44,841 nucleotides of DNA from Paenibacillus sp. 598K (GCF_003851045.1 NZ_BFBX01000032.1:10208-55048), one strand, 5' to 3'. Positions 35,742 to 44,392 are shown, counted from the first letter of the stretch. Notes: generated from the sequence alone by a model not told the origin. Program-made: numbers and translations.

Positions 35742-37198
35742 AGCGGGGGATCATCGTCGACATCAAAGCCAGACATTGGATCGTGCTGACGCCGGATGGA
35801 CAATTCCGCCATATCCGCAAAACGCATGTCGCCGGACTCGGCGAACAAGTAGCGGTGCCTGAACGGTCGCATCCGGCGGCTCGACGGATCGCCGCGCTCG
35901 CTGCGGCGATTGCTGTCGCGCTCGTGCTGGTCACTGTACCCGGCCTGATCCGTTCGTACTCCGAGGTCGCCTACTATCTGGCGATCGATTTTAACCCGAG
36001 CCTCGAGCTTGGGGTGGACAAGCATGAGCGTGTAGTGGAGCTTCGCTCCTGGAATGCGGATGGCGCCGAGATCATCCGCGGCATGACGTACGAGAATATC
36101 GCGCTGCAGGAGGTGTTGGAGCAGATCGTCGAGCGTGCCAGAACAGGGCCGTATCTGACCGGGGACTCGCAAGCGGCCATCGTCACCAGCATCGCCGCAG
36201 ATCTCAAGTCAGACGATCAGCTCGGCGCGAGGATCGCGGGAGAGGTCCGTCAACTGCTCGAGTCGGCGCTGGATCTGACGGTCACAGTGCTGAGCGCGCC
36301 GGTCCAACTGAGGGACGAAGCGGAGGTGCAAGGGGTCACGCCGGGGCAGATGGCCGTACATCTGCTCTCCAGGTACAATGGCGATCCGATCCGGCTGGAG
36401 GAGCTCAGAGAGCAGTCGATCCGACAGGCAGCAGCAGCGCATGGCGGACTCCAGACGATCATGAGCCGTTGGGACGATGAGGAGGGCGAGGCGCTGCTGC
36501 GGCGACTACTGCTCCAAGAGCGTGAGGCCGCAGAGGGCGAGCCGCACACCGATCCGGCGCAGCAGCCTGCGGAGTCGCCAGTGCAGGAGGAGGATGACCC
36601 CGGGCTCGAGGACGATAAGCACGAATCTCCGGAGGATGCGGCTGCAACGTCATCCACGCCTGCCGGCGACACGTCTGCGGTGTCAGCGGGTGCGAGCAAG
36701 CAGACGCCTGAGAAGAGGCTGCAGTCGAATGGAAAAGGACGTGGAGATGAGCAACAACGCAGCTCCGAGCGCGAGTCGAAACGAAACGGACGAGCTGACC
36801 AACGCGAGTCTTACCGCAAGGAGCGGGATGGAGCGCAAGCTCGACCCGAGTCGGACCGCAAGCCGGGGAATGGCACGCAAGCTCGGCCCGAGTCGGACCG
36901 CAAGCCGCAGAATGGCGTAAAAGCCCGTCCGGAGTCTTACCGCAAGGAGCGGGATGGCGCGTATGCTCAGCCCGGCCATGAGCACAAGCCGGGGAACGGC
37001 GCACAAGCCCGTCCGGAGTCTGGCCGCAAGCCGAAGGATGACTCGCAAACCCAGCGAGAGGATCGACTTATTCCGCAGAATCCGCGTGATCAGCGGGAGG
37101 GCGGTGCGGAGTCAAGCAAGCCCGGACGACGCGATCCAAACGAGGAGCGCCGGCGACCGGCCAAGCCGGATCAGTGGAGCGGGCAGCCGGCGGCTTGA
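35738..37198 (+). CDS. rsgI: Anti-sigma-I factor RsgI with repetitive C-terminal tail
   Basis: A 486-residue single-pass membrane protein. Residues 1-48 form the cytosolic RsgI_N domain that holds SigI, 51-71 the helix, and about 75-260 the outer domain with AIDFNPSLELGVD. The Asn86-Pro87 pair corresponds to the autoproteolysis site described in other RsgI proteins, which primes release of SigI. From about 270 on the chain is disordered and very charged, with an acidic part (270-330) and six 14-residue basic repeats (355-438, such as RPESDRKPGNGTQA). In other species this end carries a carbohydrate-binding domain; here it may instead touch wall polymers. It overlaps sigI by four bases. Confidence 0.92.
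   Translation: MKRGIIVDIKARHWIVLTPDGQFRHIRKTHVAGLGEQVAVPERSHPAARRIAALAAAIAVALVLVTVPGLIRSYSEVAYYLAIDFNPSLELGVDKHERVVELRSWNADGAEIIRGMTYENIALQEVLEQIVERARTGPYLTGDSQAAIVTSIAADLKSDDQLGARIAGEVRQLLESALDLTVTVLSAPVQLRDEAEVQGVTPGQMAVHLLSRYNGDPIRLEELREQSIRQAAAAHGGLQTIMSRWDDEEGEALLRRLLLQEREAAEGEPHTDPAQQPAESPVQEEDDPGLEDDKHESPEDAAATSSTPAGDTSAVSAGASKQTPEKRLQSNGKGRGDEQQRSSERESKRNGRADQRESYRKERDGAQARPESDRKPGNGTQARPESDRKPQNGVKARPESYRKERDGAYAQPGHEHKPGNGAQARPESGRKPKDDSQTQREDRLIPQNPRDQREGGAESSKPGRRDPNEERRRPAKPDQWSGQPAA
36800..37051 (+). repeat. Six 42-bp tandem repeats within rsgI
   Basis: Units start at 36800, 36842, 36884, 36926, 36968 and 37010, each 14 codons. Units 1 and 4 share ESYRKERDGA; 2 and 5 share KPGNG; so the array looks like a 126-bp three-unit block present twice. 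Confidence 0.85.
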
Positions 37199-37222
37199 CA
37201 TGAAGCACTTCCGATCGCCGTC

Positions 37223-37270
37223 AGGCAGCTAGATCCCGCACGCGGGGACGTTTAGCTGCCTTCGTTCTAT
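37223..37270 (+). terminator. Rho-independent terminator of sigI-rsgI
   Basis: AGGCAGCTA (37223-37231) pairs with TAGCTGCCT (37253-37261) around an inner CCCGC/GCGGG stem; the tail is TCGTTCTATTG, only moderately T-rich. Confidence 0.7.
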
Positions 37271-37335
37271 TGTACTAATGGGGCGGCGGCGGGCGGTCGC
37301 AACGGTCGCAACAGGTGAAAAGACCTGCATATGCT

Positions 37336-37362
37336 TGTCGAAACGCCCCTATGTTTTCGACA
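37336..37362. promoter_or_regulatory. Pair of inverted Spo0A boxes
   Basis: TGTCGAA (37336-37342) and its inverse TTCGACA (37356-37362) are both perfect 0A boxes, 13 bp apart, ending 10 bp upstream of the -35 box of the kinase promoter. Upstream placement fits control by Spo0A~P. Confidence 0.65.
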
Positions 37363-37372
37363 CAATCTCTGA

Positions 37373-37402
37373 TTGACACCGATTACAGAATATTACTATG
37401 AT
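37373..37402 (+). promoter_or_regulatory. Sigma-A promoter of the histidine kinase gene
   Basis: TTGACA (37373-37378), 18-bp spacer, TATGAT (37397-37402); start near 37409. Confidence 0.8.
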
Positions 37403-37517
37403 TATGGTATCCTGTGGAAAAACAAATATTATCGGATGTGATAAGAGAATGCTGATGAGACGATCCAAGCATGATCAACAAGTCAGGTATGCTGTATGCA
37501 GTCACAACGGAGCCGGA

Positions 37518-38888
37518 ATGCCCTTTATCCGCAAGAAGTATGATCTGATCCTCTCCGACTATGTGCGCGGCAGGGAAGTGTCAAGTAACCGCAAGCAGGA
37601 GCTTGGTCGCTATCTGCAGTCCTTGAGCCCCGATGAAATCAGTACACTCCACGATCAAGCGCTCCAGCAGCTGACCGAAGATAACATGCTGGGCGACGCC
37701 CCGATGTTGTACAAGCGGAGTACGACTTTGCTTGTAGAACTTTTGACCGAGTACAAAAGTCACTCTTTTCCCCAACAGGCCACAGACGAAACGTTTAACG
37801 AGATGAGAGAGCTGCTCTTCAAGTCCAACCGATCGACGCAATTGGTCAAGGACAAATACGAGAATGTGTTGCAACATATGGACAGCGGGATTGCTTTGTT
37901 TGACAAGGATGGGCTGTTGACCTTCGTCAATCTGCAAATGGCGCGTCTCCTAGACATTCCTCGCATGACGCTGATCGGCTGCGACGTGCGCAGTCTAGTG
38001 AGTCATCCAGGGCTGCGGAAGGCTACGAGACGGATGATCCTCGGCTTGTTCAGACGGATGATCTATCAGCGCAGCCGCTACTTCGAGCTTCAGGATGCCG
38101 GCGGACGGCATCTGCTCGTGACGGTCACCTACGGCGACCAGCTTGACGGCGATTATCTCATCAGCGTCAAGGATGTCTCGGAGTACAAGCAGATCGAGCA
38201 GACGGCCTACCAAAATGACAAGCTGGCGATGTTAGGGAAGATCGCGGCCGCGATCGCCCACGAGATTCGCAATCCGCTCACATCGATACGCGGTTTTATC
38301 CAGCTGCTGAGGCCGCATCTGCTGGCGCTCGGCAAGGAGGAGTACGCAAGGATCATCCTCTCGGAGATCGACCGGGCCAACGAGATTATCAATGAGTTCC
38401 TCAATTCGTCCAAGCCGTCGGCTCCGATGATGCAACTGGTGCCCATCAACTCCCTGTTGAAGGAAGTGATCTTGCTCACCGAGAGCGAGGCGCTCATGAA
38501 GGGCAGCGTCGTCAACTATGAGGGGAGCACGGAGGTGCTGCATATCTCAATTGATGTGAAGCAGGTCAAGCAAGTCATCCTGAACATCTTCAAAAACGCT
38601 CTGGATGCGATCGTCGAGCTCGGCGGCGAGCGAGAGGGCCGCATCGACATCATCAGCCGCAAGGAAGGCAGATATGCGGAGATTACGATCCGCGACAACG
38701 GCAAAGGGATGGAAAAGCAGACGATGAATCGGCTCTTCGATCCATTTTTTACGACCAAGGCGGAAGGGACCGGGCTCGGATTGTCGGTCAGCTACCGGAT
38801 CATCCGCAACCACGGCGGCTTCATCAAGGTCGATAGCAACGTCGGCGAGGGGACCGAATTTACGATCTATTTGCCAATGGTGCGCTAA
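37518..38888 (+). CDS. PAS-domain sensor histidine kinase, sporulation-kinase type
   Basis: A 456-residue cytosolic kinase without membrane helices. An N-terminal helical region (about 1-115) precedes a PAS domain (about 120-225, VLQHMDSGIALFDKDGLLTFVN). The kinase core has AHEIRNPLTSIRG with the phosphorylated His, NIFKNALDAI (N box), RDNGKGM (G1), FDPFFTTK (F) and GTGLGLS (G2). No response regulator is adjacent, as for orphan kinases that feed the Spo0F-Spo0B-Spo0A phosphorelay. The ATG at 37518 follows CGGAG; upstream in-frame starts lack a site and lie inside the promoter region. Spo0A boxes upstream suggest feedback. Confidence 0.88.
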   Translation: MPFIRKKYDLILSDYVRGREVSSNRKQELGRYLQSLSPDEISTLHDQALQQLTEDNMLGDAPMLYKRSTTLLVELLTEYKSHSFPQQATDETFNEMRELLFKSNRSTQLVKDKYENVLQHMDSGIALFDKDGLLTFVNLQMARLLDIPRMTLIGCDVRSLVSHPGLRKATRRMILGLFRRMIYQRSRYFELQDAGGRHLLVTVTYGDQLDGDYLISVKDVSEYKQIEQTAYQNDKLAMLGKIAAAIAHEIRNPLTSIRGFIQLLRPHLLALGKEEYARIILSEIDRANEIINEFLNSSKPSAPMMQLVPINSLLKEVILLTESEALMKGSVVNYEGSTEVLHISIDVKQVKQVILNIFKNALDAIVELGGEREGRIDIISRKEGRYAEITIRDNGKGMEKQTMNRLFDPFFTTKAEGTGLGLSVSYRIIRNHGGFIKVDSNVGEGTEFTIYLPMVR

Positions 38889-38894
38889 ACCCTT

Positions 38895-38923
38895 AGAATC
38901 GGTTAAAGACCGATTCTTTTTTT
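38895..38923 (+). terminator. Rho-independent terminator
   Basis: AGAATCGGT (38895-38903) pairs with ACCGATTCT (38909-38917), then seven T. Confidence 0.92.
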
Positions 38924-38951
38924 ACATTCCAGGAACAGGAGGCGGGATCAC

Positions 38952-40472
38952 ATGAGCCTGCAAATTACATACGGAAATCCGAAACACGAAATGGAGGCGG
39001 ACGCGCTCGTCGTGTTCGTGACCGAAGCCGGACTGTCGGAGGAAAATGCGCAAGCGGCAGGCGGGCTGCATCCTCAGCTCGATGCCGCAGTGCGTCAGCT
39101 CCGCGAGCGCGGACTGTATCATGGCAAACCGGAGGAGCTCTATACCTTGCCGACGGTCGGGCTGCTGCCGACGCCGTTCGTCGTCTGCGTCGGACTGGCA
39201 GCGGAGCCGGACGCCGACGGTCTGCGCTCGGCGGCTGCGGCAGTCGCAAGGGGTGTACGATCGCTAAAGGCGCGCCATATCCGCCTGCTGCTGCCTGAAT
39301 GGCTGCTGACGGGCGGAGCGGGCTGCGAGCCTCAAGCGGCAGCGCAAGCAATGAGCGAAGGACTGATCCTCGGCCTGCACAGCCGCGAGGCGATCCGGCG
39401 GGAGGGGAAGGAGGCGGACGCGCTCGAGTCAGCGGCATTCGTGCCGCAGAGCGGGCAGGAGGCGCTGGGCCTGGCCGCCGCATGGGAGGCAGGGCTGCGG
39501 CGTGGCACCATCTTCGCCGACGGCGTTTGCTATGCGCGCGAGCTGACCAACCGGCCGGGCAATCTGCTGACGCCGGAGCAGCTGGCGGAGGAAGCAGAGC
39601 AACTCGCTGCCGAGCTGGAGCTGGAATGCGAGGTGCTCGACGAATGGTCCGCAGCGGAGCAAGGGATGGGGGGCTTGCTGGGCGTCGGCCAGGGCAGCGC
39701 GCACCCGCCGCGTATGATCGTCCTGCATTATCAGGGCGCACCGGATGACAAGACGGTGTGGGGCTGGGTCGGCAAAGGCATCACCTTCGATACGGGCGGC
39801 ATCTCGCTCAAGAAGGCAGCAGGCATGGAGGAGATGATCTCCGATATGGGAGGCGCCGCCGCTGTGCTCGGCGCGATGCGCATCGTCGGCAAGCTGCGCC
39901 CGGCGATCAACATCGTCGCCGTAGTGCCGACCGCCGAGAATATGCCCTCGGATCGGGCGCTTAAGCCAGGCGACGTGATCACGACGATGAGCGGTCGGAC
40001 CGTCGAGGTTGTCAATACGGATGCGGAAGGGCGACTCGTGCTCGCCGACGGTCTGACGACAGCCATCCAGCGGGGAGCGACGCAGTTGGTCGATGTCGCT
40101 ACGCTGACCGGCGCAGTGATGGTCGCTCTGGGCGATGTGGCGACGGGCGCAGTGAGCAATCACCCCGGGCTGATGGAGACGGTGCGGCAGGCAGGCGAGC
40201 GGAGCGGCGAGCCGATCTGGGAGCTGCCGTCGTATCCCGTATATCGCAGACAGCTCGACAGTGACGCGGCCGATATGAAAAATGTCGGCGGTCGATTGGC
40301 AGGCACGATAACCGGAGGGCTGTTCATCGGCACCTTCGCCGAGGAGCTGCCATGGGTCCATCTGGACATCGGCGGCACGGCCTGGCTCTCCAAGGGCCGC
40401 GGCTGGGAAGGCAAAGGAGCGACCGGCGCGATGACGCGCACGTTGGCGGAGCTGGCGAGCCCTTCGCGTTAA
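38952..40472 (+). CDS. pepA: Leucyl aminopeptidase (M17 family)
   Basis: A 506-residue cytosolic metallo-aminopeptidase. The C-terminal catalytic domain holds the two-metal site: GKGITFDTGGISLK (Lys and Asp ligands), the MISDMGGAAAV region and NTDAEGRLVLADG, the M17 signature with metal-binding Asp and Glu and the catalytic Arg. The N-terminal macro-like domain (1-180) is present. It releases N-terminal residues from peptides, recycling amino acids. CAGGAGGCGGG precedes the ATG. The gene follows the kinase terminator and is monocistronic. Its GC content is high, so long antisense frames in it are not genes. Confidence 0.95.
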   Translation: MSLQITYGNPKHEMEADALVVFVTEAGLSEENAQAAGGLHPQLDAAVRQLRERGLYHGKPEELYTLPTVGLLPTPFVVCVGLAAEPDADGLRSAAAAVARGVRSLKARHIRLLLPEWLLTGGAGCEPQAAAQAMSEGLILGLHSREAIRREGKEADALESAAFVPQSGQEALGLAAAWEAGLRRGTIFADGVCYARELTNRPGNLLTPEQLAEEAEQLAAELELECEVLDEWSAAEQGMGGLLGVGQGSAHPPRMIVLHYQGAPDDKTVWGWVGKGITFDTGGISLKKAAGMEEMISDMGGAAAVLGAMRIVGKLRPAINIVAVVPTAENMPSDRALKPGDVITTMSGRTVEVVNTDAEGRLVLADGLTTAIQRGATQLVDVATLTGAVMVALGDVATGAVSNHPGLMETVRQAGERSGEPIWELPSYPVYRRQLDSDAADMKNVGGRLAGTITGGLFIGTFAEELPWVHLDIGGTAWLSKGRGWEGKGATGAMTRTLAELASPSR

Positions 40473-40490
40473 CCAGTCCTTCTCATGGAT

Positions 40491-40529
40491 TGCCCCGGAC
40501 CTGATACTCTGCGTGTTAGGGACGGGGCA
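40491..40529 (+). other. Hairpin after pepA
   Basis: TGCCCCG (40491-40497) pairs with CGGGGCA (40523-40529), with weak inner pairing. No T run follows; it may slow polymerase or protect the pepA mRNA end. Confidence 0.4.
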
Positions 40530-40551
40530 CTGCAAGTTGAGGTGAGGTTAC

Positions 40552-40586
40552 TTGACAATCTTAACTGTATCAAGTATTATTACAGT
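40552..40586 (+). promoter_or_regulatory. Sigma-A promoter with an overlapping inverted repeat
   Basis: TTGACA (40552-40557), a 17-bp spacer and TATTAT (40575-40580). An inverted repeat ACTGTA (40564-40569)/TACAGT (40581-40586) straddles the -10 box and could be a repressor site. Confidence 0.7.
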
Positions 40587-40685
40587 ATGCTAAATGCAGT
40601 AGCGTTTATCCAAAGTGTATCTGTGGTTGTTACAGTTGATGTGTGTAGGTAACTCCAACTCTTGCAGAACAGGTGGTGCTGGACC

Positions 40686-41051
40686 ATGACATTTCAAATT
40701 GGCGACTGGGTGCAAGGCCATACCGGGAACGGGGAGCTGGTGCACGGGTATATCGAGTCGATCGGCGAGTTTCAAGGCATCATCAAGCTCTATGTCATCC
40801 ACTCTGATCATGAGAGTATTAGGAACAAATATGTCGGCGTGCGCGAGCAGGGCTTGAAAAAACTCGAGCCGCTGGCGATGGGCGAGGCACAGACGATCCG
40901 CACCATGATCGACGCCGCGCTGGCGGGCCGGGATGAAGCCTGGTTCCACGAGCTGGCTGCCGAGCTGAAGACAGTGGCCGAGCACGACACTGCCGGTGCG
41001 ACGCCGATGGACGGTTCGCTTAACCCGAGATTGAACTTTTTGAAATTCTGA
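40686..41051 (+). CDS. IDEAL-domain protein
   Basis: A 121-residue soluble protein with an N-terminal strand-rich part (FQIGDWVQGHTGNGELVHGYIES, reminiscent of KOW/SH3-like small barrels) and an IDEAL domain at about 74-98 (MIDAALAGRDEAWFHELAAE; the family pattern is IDxAL..rDe..F..L). IDEAL domains occur in small Bacillota proteins and in ComK-related or YpiB-like proteins; their role is mostly unknown. The ATG at 40686 follows CAGGTGGTGCTGG. It has its own promoter and terminator. The C-terminal Pro/Asn segment is not assigned. Confidence 0.78.
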   Translation: MTFQIGDWVQGHTGNGELVHGYIESIGEFQGIIKLYVIHSDHESIRNKYVGVREQGLKKLEPLAMGEAQTIRTMIDAALAGRDEAWFHELAAELKTVAEHDTAGATPMDGSLNPRLNFLKF

Positions 41052-41068
41052 TTTGCGCGCTTTGCGAC

Positions 41069-41120
41069 AGGATCGACAGCCGGGAGAGACTCACATGCTC
41101 CTGGCGGTTGGTCCTTTTTG
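41069..41120 (+). terminator. Rho-independent terminator
   Basis: An 18-bp stem with two mismatches (41069-41086 with 41098-41115) is followed by TTTTT. Confidence 0.85.
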
Positions 41121-41173
41121 TTTCTTAGTCTGAACCGGAGGTGTAAATAGATTTCAAAGGGAGGATGAGAACC

Positions 41174-42316
41174 ATGAAACCAATCAAAGCAGGCATCGTA
41201 GGCACGGGCTTCTCGGCAATTGCTCACATCGAGGCGCTGCGCCGGGTGCCCGGCACGCTCGTATGGGGGATCGCCAGCCGGGAGCGGGCGAAGAGCGAGC
41301 AGGTGGCCGCAGACATGGGGATTCCTCGCGTCTATGATGATTATATGGAGATGATCGAAGACCCGGAGATCGAGGTGATCCATAATTGTACGCCGAACGC
41401 CCTGCATTATGAGATCAACAAGCAAGCCTTGCTGGCCGGCAAGCATATCCTGTCGGAAAAGCCGCTGGCCGTCACCTCGCAGGAATCGCAAGAGCTCGCC
41501 GAGCTGGCCGAGCAGGTTAATGTAAGAAGCGGCGTCTGCTTCAATTATCGGCACTACCCGATGGTGTCGGAGGCGCGGGAGTTCCTGCGGCAGCAAGAGA
41601 ATGGCGATGTCTTCCACGTCCAGGGCAGTTATCTCCAGGATTGGCTGCTCTACGAGTCGGACTACAGCTGGCGGCTCGACCCGGAGCTGAACGGACCGTC
41701 GCGGGCGATGGCGGATATCGGCTCCCACTGGTGCGATACGGTGCAGCATGTGCTCGGCAAGCGAATCGTCGAGGTATGCGCCGATCTGAAGACGGCGCAC
41801 ATGCATCGGCAACGGCCGCTCGTGCAGAGCGCAACCTTCGAATCTGCGGAGGGAGAATGCGAGGAGGTCGCGGTCAGCTCGGAGGATTATGGCAGTGTGC
41901 TGGTACGGTTCGAGGATGGGGTGCAGGGCGTCTTCACGGTGTCTCAGGTCGCAGCGGGACGCAAAAATCGGCTCGTCTTCGAGATTGCTGCCGGCCAGGC
42001 TGCGGTGGCGTGGGATCAGGAGCGGCCCAATGAGCTATGGGTCGGCAGACGCGGGCAGGCAAACGAGGTCATCCTGAAGGACCCGGAGACGTTGTCCAAG
42101 CGGTCGGCGCGGCTGGCGCACTACCCGGGCGGTCATCAGGAGGGGTGGCCGGACGGGCTTAAAAATCTGTGCGGCGACTTTTATGCGCATGTGCGAGAGC
42201 CAAAGCATAATCGCAGCTATGCGACCTTCTCTCAGGGCCACCAGCTGATGCTGCTCATCGAAGCCATCCTGTGCAGCCATGAGGATCGCCGATGGGTAAC
42301 GCTGGCCAAGGAATGA
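41174..42316 (+). CDS. Gfo/Idh/MocA-family oxidoreductase
   Basis: A 380-residue NAD(P)-dependent dehydrogenase. The Rossmann fold starts AGIVGTGFSAIAHIEAL; SEKPLAVT is the conserved EKP with the catalytic-site Lys; the C-terminal domain has DIGSHWCDTVQHV with the family Asp and His. Such enzymes oxidise sugars, inositols or sugar-nucleotides; the substrate is not determined. The ATG at 41165 abuts GGGAGG, so the ATG at 41174 is preferred. It ends nine bases from the ROK regulator gene, tail to tail. An association with sugar use is likely because of that regulator, but the convergent order gives no operon. Confidence 0.9.
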   Translation: MKPIKAGIVGTGFSAIAHIEALRRVPGTLVWGIASRERAKSEQVAADMGIPRVYDDYMEMIEDPEIEVIHNCTPNALHYEINKQALLAGKHILSEKPLAVTSQESQELAELAEQVNVRSGVCFNYRHYPMVSEAREFLRQQENGDVFHVQGSYLQDWLLYESDYSWRLDPELNGPSRAMADIGSHWCDTVQHVLGKRIVEVCADLKTAHMHRQRPLVQSATFESAEGECEEVAVSSEDYGSVLVRFEDGVQGVFTVSQVAAGRKNRLVFEIAAGQAAVAWDQERPNELWVGRRGQANEVILKDPETLSKRSARLAHYPGGHQEGWPDGLKNLCGDFYAHVREPKHNRSYATFSQGHQLMLLIEAILCSHEDRRWVTLAKE

Positions 42317-42325
42317 TCGCGCTCC

Positions 42326-43525
42326 TCACATCTCCAGCTCGTGCCAGAGCTGCAGCGCCGCTCCCGCCGCGACGGCATGCTCCCGCAGCACGCCTTTGGA
42401 GAAGACAGGAGCGTAGTCGGGATAATAGTATGTATGCTTGAGCGCGATCTGGATAGCCGTGTCATAATAACTCTGACTGGCATTCGGCAGCGCGCCGCCG
42501 AGCACGATCTGCTCCGGATGGAGGATGTTGATCAGATTGGCCAGGCCAATCCCGAGATGGGCGGCAGAGCGGACGAACAGCTCTCGCACCATCTCATCAC
42601 CGCTGCCAAGCGCTTGCAGCAGGATATCGTAGTTCACTTGCTCGGCGCCGATCCGGTACTGCCGCAGCAGTTGATCGCGTCCGCTCTTGACGAGGCTGCG
42701 GGCTTGCTGCTCCAACGCCTGGACGGAGACGAACGCCTCCAGCGCGCCATAGTTGCCGTGTGAATCGAGACGCGGCCCGTCCTGCTGGATGATCATCTGT
42801 CCGACTGCGCCTTCCATATCGACACTGCCCCGTATGATCTGGCCGCCGGACATCATCGCCGAGCGTACGCCGACGCCGGCATGCACATAGAGCATATGCT
42901 GCAGCTGAGGCTCGCGCATCGCCCAGTGCTCGCCAGCGAGCGCCGCATTGGCGCCGTTGTCCAGTCGGGCGGCGAAGCCTGTCCGCTCCTCCAGCAAGCG
43001 GCAGATCTGCACCTGCCTCCAGCCCTTGGACGCGAAGTGCAGCGGTTCGAGAATGACCCCCGCATCCCGGTCGAGCGGGCCGACCGCCCCGATGCCGATC
43101 CCCAGCACGCGCTGCTTGTCAATCTGATGATCTCTTAAGAAAGCCGACACATTGCGTTGGACATAAGCAACCAGAGCCTCCGGATCCATGGCCTCATCCA
43201 TCCGCCATTGGATGCTGGAGATCGGGTTCATGTGCAGATCGAATAACGCCAGCGCCGAATACAGCCTCGAAATCTCCAGACCGAACACATATCGATGCGT
43301 CGGATCGATGCGATACAGGGTCGGCCTGCGCCCGCCGCTAGACGGACCGCGTTCGTTGGCGATTAACAGTCCCTGGTTGGTCATCTCCTCGAGCAAGCGG
43401 GTCAGCGTGCTGTCCGAGCCGCTGGCGACATGACGCAGCCCGGCCTTGGGCAACGGTCCGTTTTGCGCAATATAATTGTAGATTCGCCGCTTCGCCGACA
43501 GCGGACGTGGGTCTTGCAGCATCAT
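42326..43525 (-). CDS. ROK-family transcriptional regulator (NagC/XylR type)
   Basis: A 399-residue protein with an N-terminal winged helix (about 8-70, KRRIYNYIAQNGPLPKAGLRHV) and a ROK domain (about 85-395: VFGLEISRLYSALALF, GIGIGAVGPLDRDAGV, ARLDNGANAALAGEHW). The ROK zinc motif CxCGxxGC expected near the middle of many members is not present; the stretch there reads HGNYGALEAFVS, so zinc binding is unlikely. Some XylR-type repressors also lack it. Two adjacent ATGs (43525, 43522) follow GGAGG; either can start. The likely effector is a sugar or sugar phosphate. A perfect -10 TATAAT lies upstream on the minus strand (43567-43562). Confidence 0.87.
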   Translation of the reverse strand: MMLQDPRPLSAKRRIYNYIAQNGPLPKAGLRHVASGSDSTLTRLLEEMTNQGLLIANERGPSSGGRRPTLYRIDPTHRYVFGLEISRLYSALALFDLHMNPISSIQWRMDEAMDPEALVAYVQRNVSAFLRDHQIDKQRVLGIGIGAVGPLDRDAGVILEPLHFASKGWRQVQICRLLEERTGFAARLDNGANAALAGEHWAMREPQLQHMLYVHAGVGVRSAMMSGGQIIRGSVDMEGAVGQMIIQQDGPRLDSHGNYGALEAFVSVQALEQQARSLVKSGRDQLLRQYRIGAEQVNYDILLQALGSGDEMVRELFVRSAAHLGIGLANLINILHPEQIVLGGALPNASQSYYDTAIQIALKHTYYYPDYAPVFSKGVLREHAVAAGAALQLWHELEM

Positions 43526-43718
43526 ACAGCCTCCGTTTTCTTCCTCTATTGTTTGCCTTCCATTATACCGAAAGTTGCGAAAGCATACCATTCCAATCTG
43601 ATAGAAAGTATTTATCAAGTTGAGTGAAAGGGAGATGATTTTCAGAGTCTTCACAATGAATTGTACCCAATTTCTCTAAAAAACCTTCTTACTTTATGTC
43701 AAAATGATAAAAAGATGA

Positions 43719-43724
43719 TATACT
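43719..43724 (+). promoter_or_regulatory. -10 box before the chromate transporter genes
   Basis: TATACT is a good -10 match, about 40 bases before the first start codon; no good -35 box is found at 16-18 bp, so an activator may be needed. Confidence 0.4.
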
Positions 43725-43765
43725 AGCGTTGAATGATCGACATCCAAGAAGAAGGTGCAACTATC

Positions 43766-44392
43766 ATGAAACGCAAGCTGGCGATGTCGCTCCACCTGTT
43801 CTGGAGCTTTTTGAAGGTCGCGCCGACAGCATTCGGCGGCGGCTATGCGATGATGCCGGCGATCGAGCGGGAATGCGTCGAGCGTCGGCAATGGATGGAG
43901 AGGGAGAGTCTGGAGGATTTGCTGTCGATTGCTGCGGCTGCGCCGGGCGGGGTCGGCATCAATGCGGCTGCTGCCGTCGGCTACCGTATGGCGGGCAGCG
44001 TCGGAGCGTTGGCAGCAGTCATCGGGATGACGGTGCCGACCTTTACGCTGATTCTGCTGCTGGCCTTCGCGTATCGGTTGATCGCCGACCTGCCGAAGAC
44101 CGTCGCTGCGCTGCAGGGGCTGAAGGGCGGGATTGTCGGCCTGATCGGACTGGCCGCCTGGCGGATGGGCCGAGCCGCTGTCTTTGACGTCTCGACGATG
44201 ATCATCCTGGGCGGTACGCTGGCCAGCTTGCTCTTGACCGAGATTCACCCCGGATGGCTGATCGCGAGCGGATTATGCGTCGGCTCGATCGTGATTGCGG
44301 CCAAGGATCGGCTCGGGATGAGACGGCGACTGGAGCGCCCGCGCGTCGAGCGGCAGCGGGAGGAGGAGCTTTGTCCTGAATACTTCATCTAG
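43766..44392 (+). CDS. Chromate transporter, first half-size subunit
   Basis: A 208-residue membrane protein of the CHR family, one CHR domain: TAFGGGYAMMPAIERECVERRQWM and AAAAPGGVGINAAAAVGYRMAG are the conserved helix and loop. Short-chain CHR proteins work as pairs coded by adjacent genes (ChrB/ChrA or YwrA/YwrB of Bacillus), which together make a homolog of the two-domain ChrA. They export chromate, or possibly sulfate-like oxyanions. The ATG at 43766 follows GAAGAAGGTG; a longer frame begins at 43733 and cannot be excluded. The next gene, 42 bases on, codes the partner. The basic C-terminal tail (RRRLERPRVERQREE) is cytosolic. Confidence 0.9.
   Translation: MKRKLAMSLHLFWSFLKVAPTAFGGGYAMMPAIERECVERRQWMERESLEDLLSIAAAAPGGVGINAAAAVGYRMAGSVGALAAVIGMTVPTFTLILLLAFAYRLIADLPKTVAALQGLKGGIVGLIGLAAWRMGRAAVFDVSTMIILGGTLASLLLTEIHPGWLIASGLCVGSIVIAAKDRLGMRRRLERPRVERQREEELCPEYFI

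Noticed and set aside
37290..37320. Short direct repeat GGTCGCAAC twice, before the Spo0A boxes
   Set aside because: Only two adjacent 9-10-bp copies in GC-rich sequence, with no further copies; not enough to claim a site.
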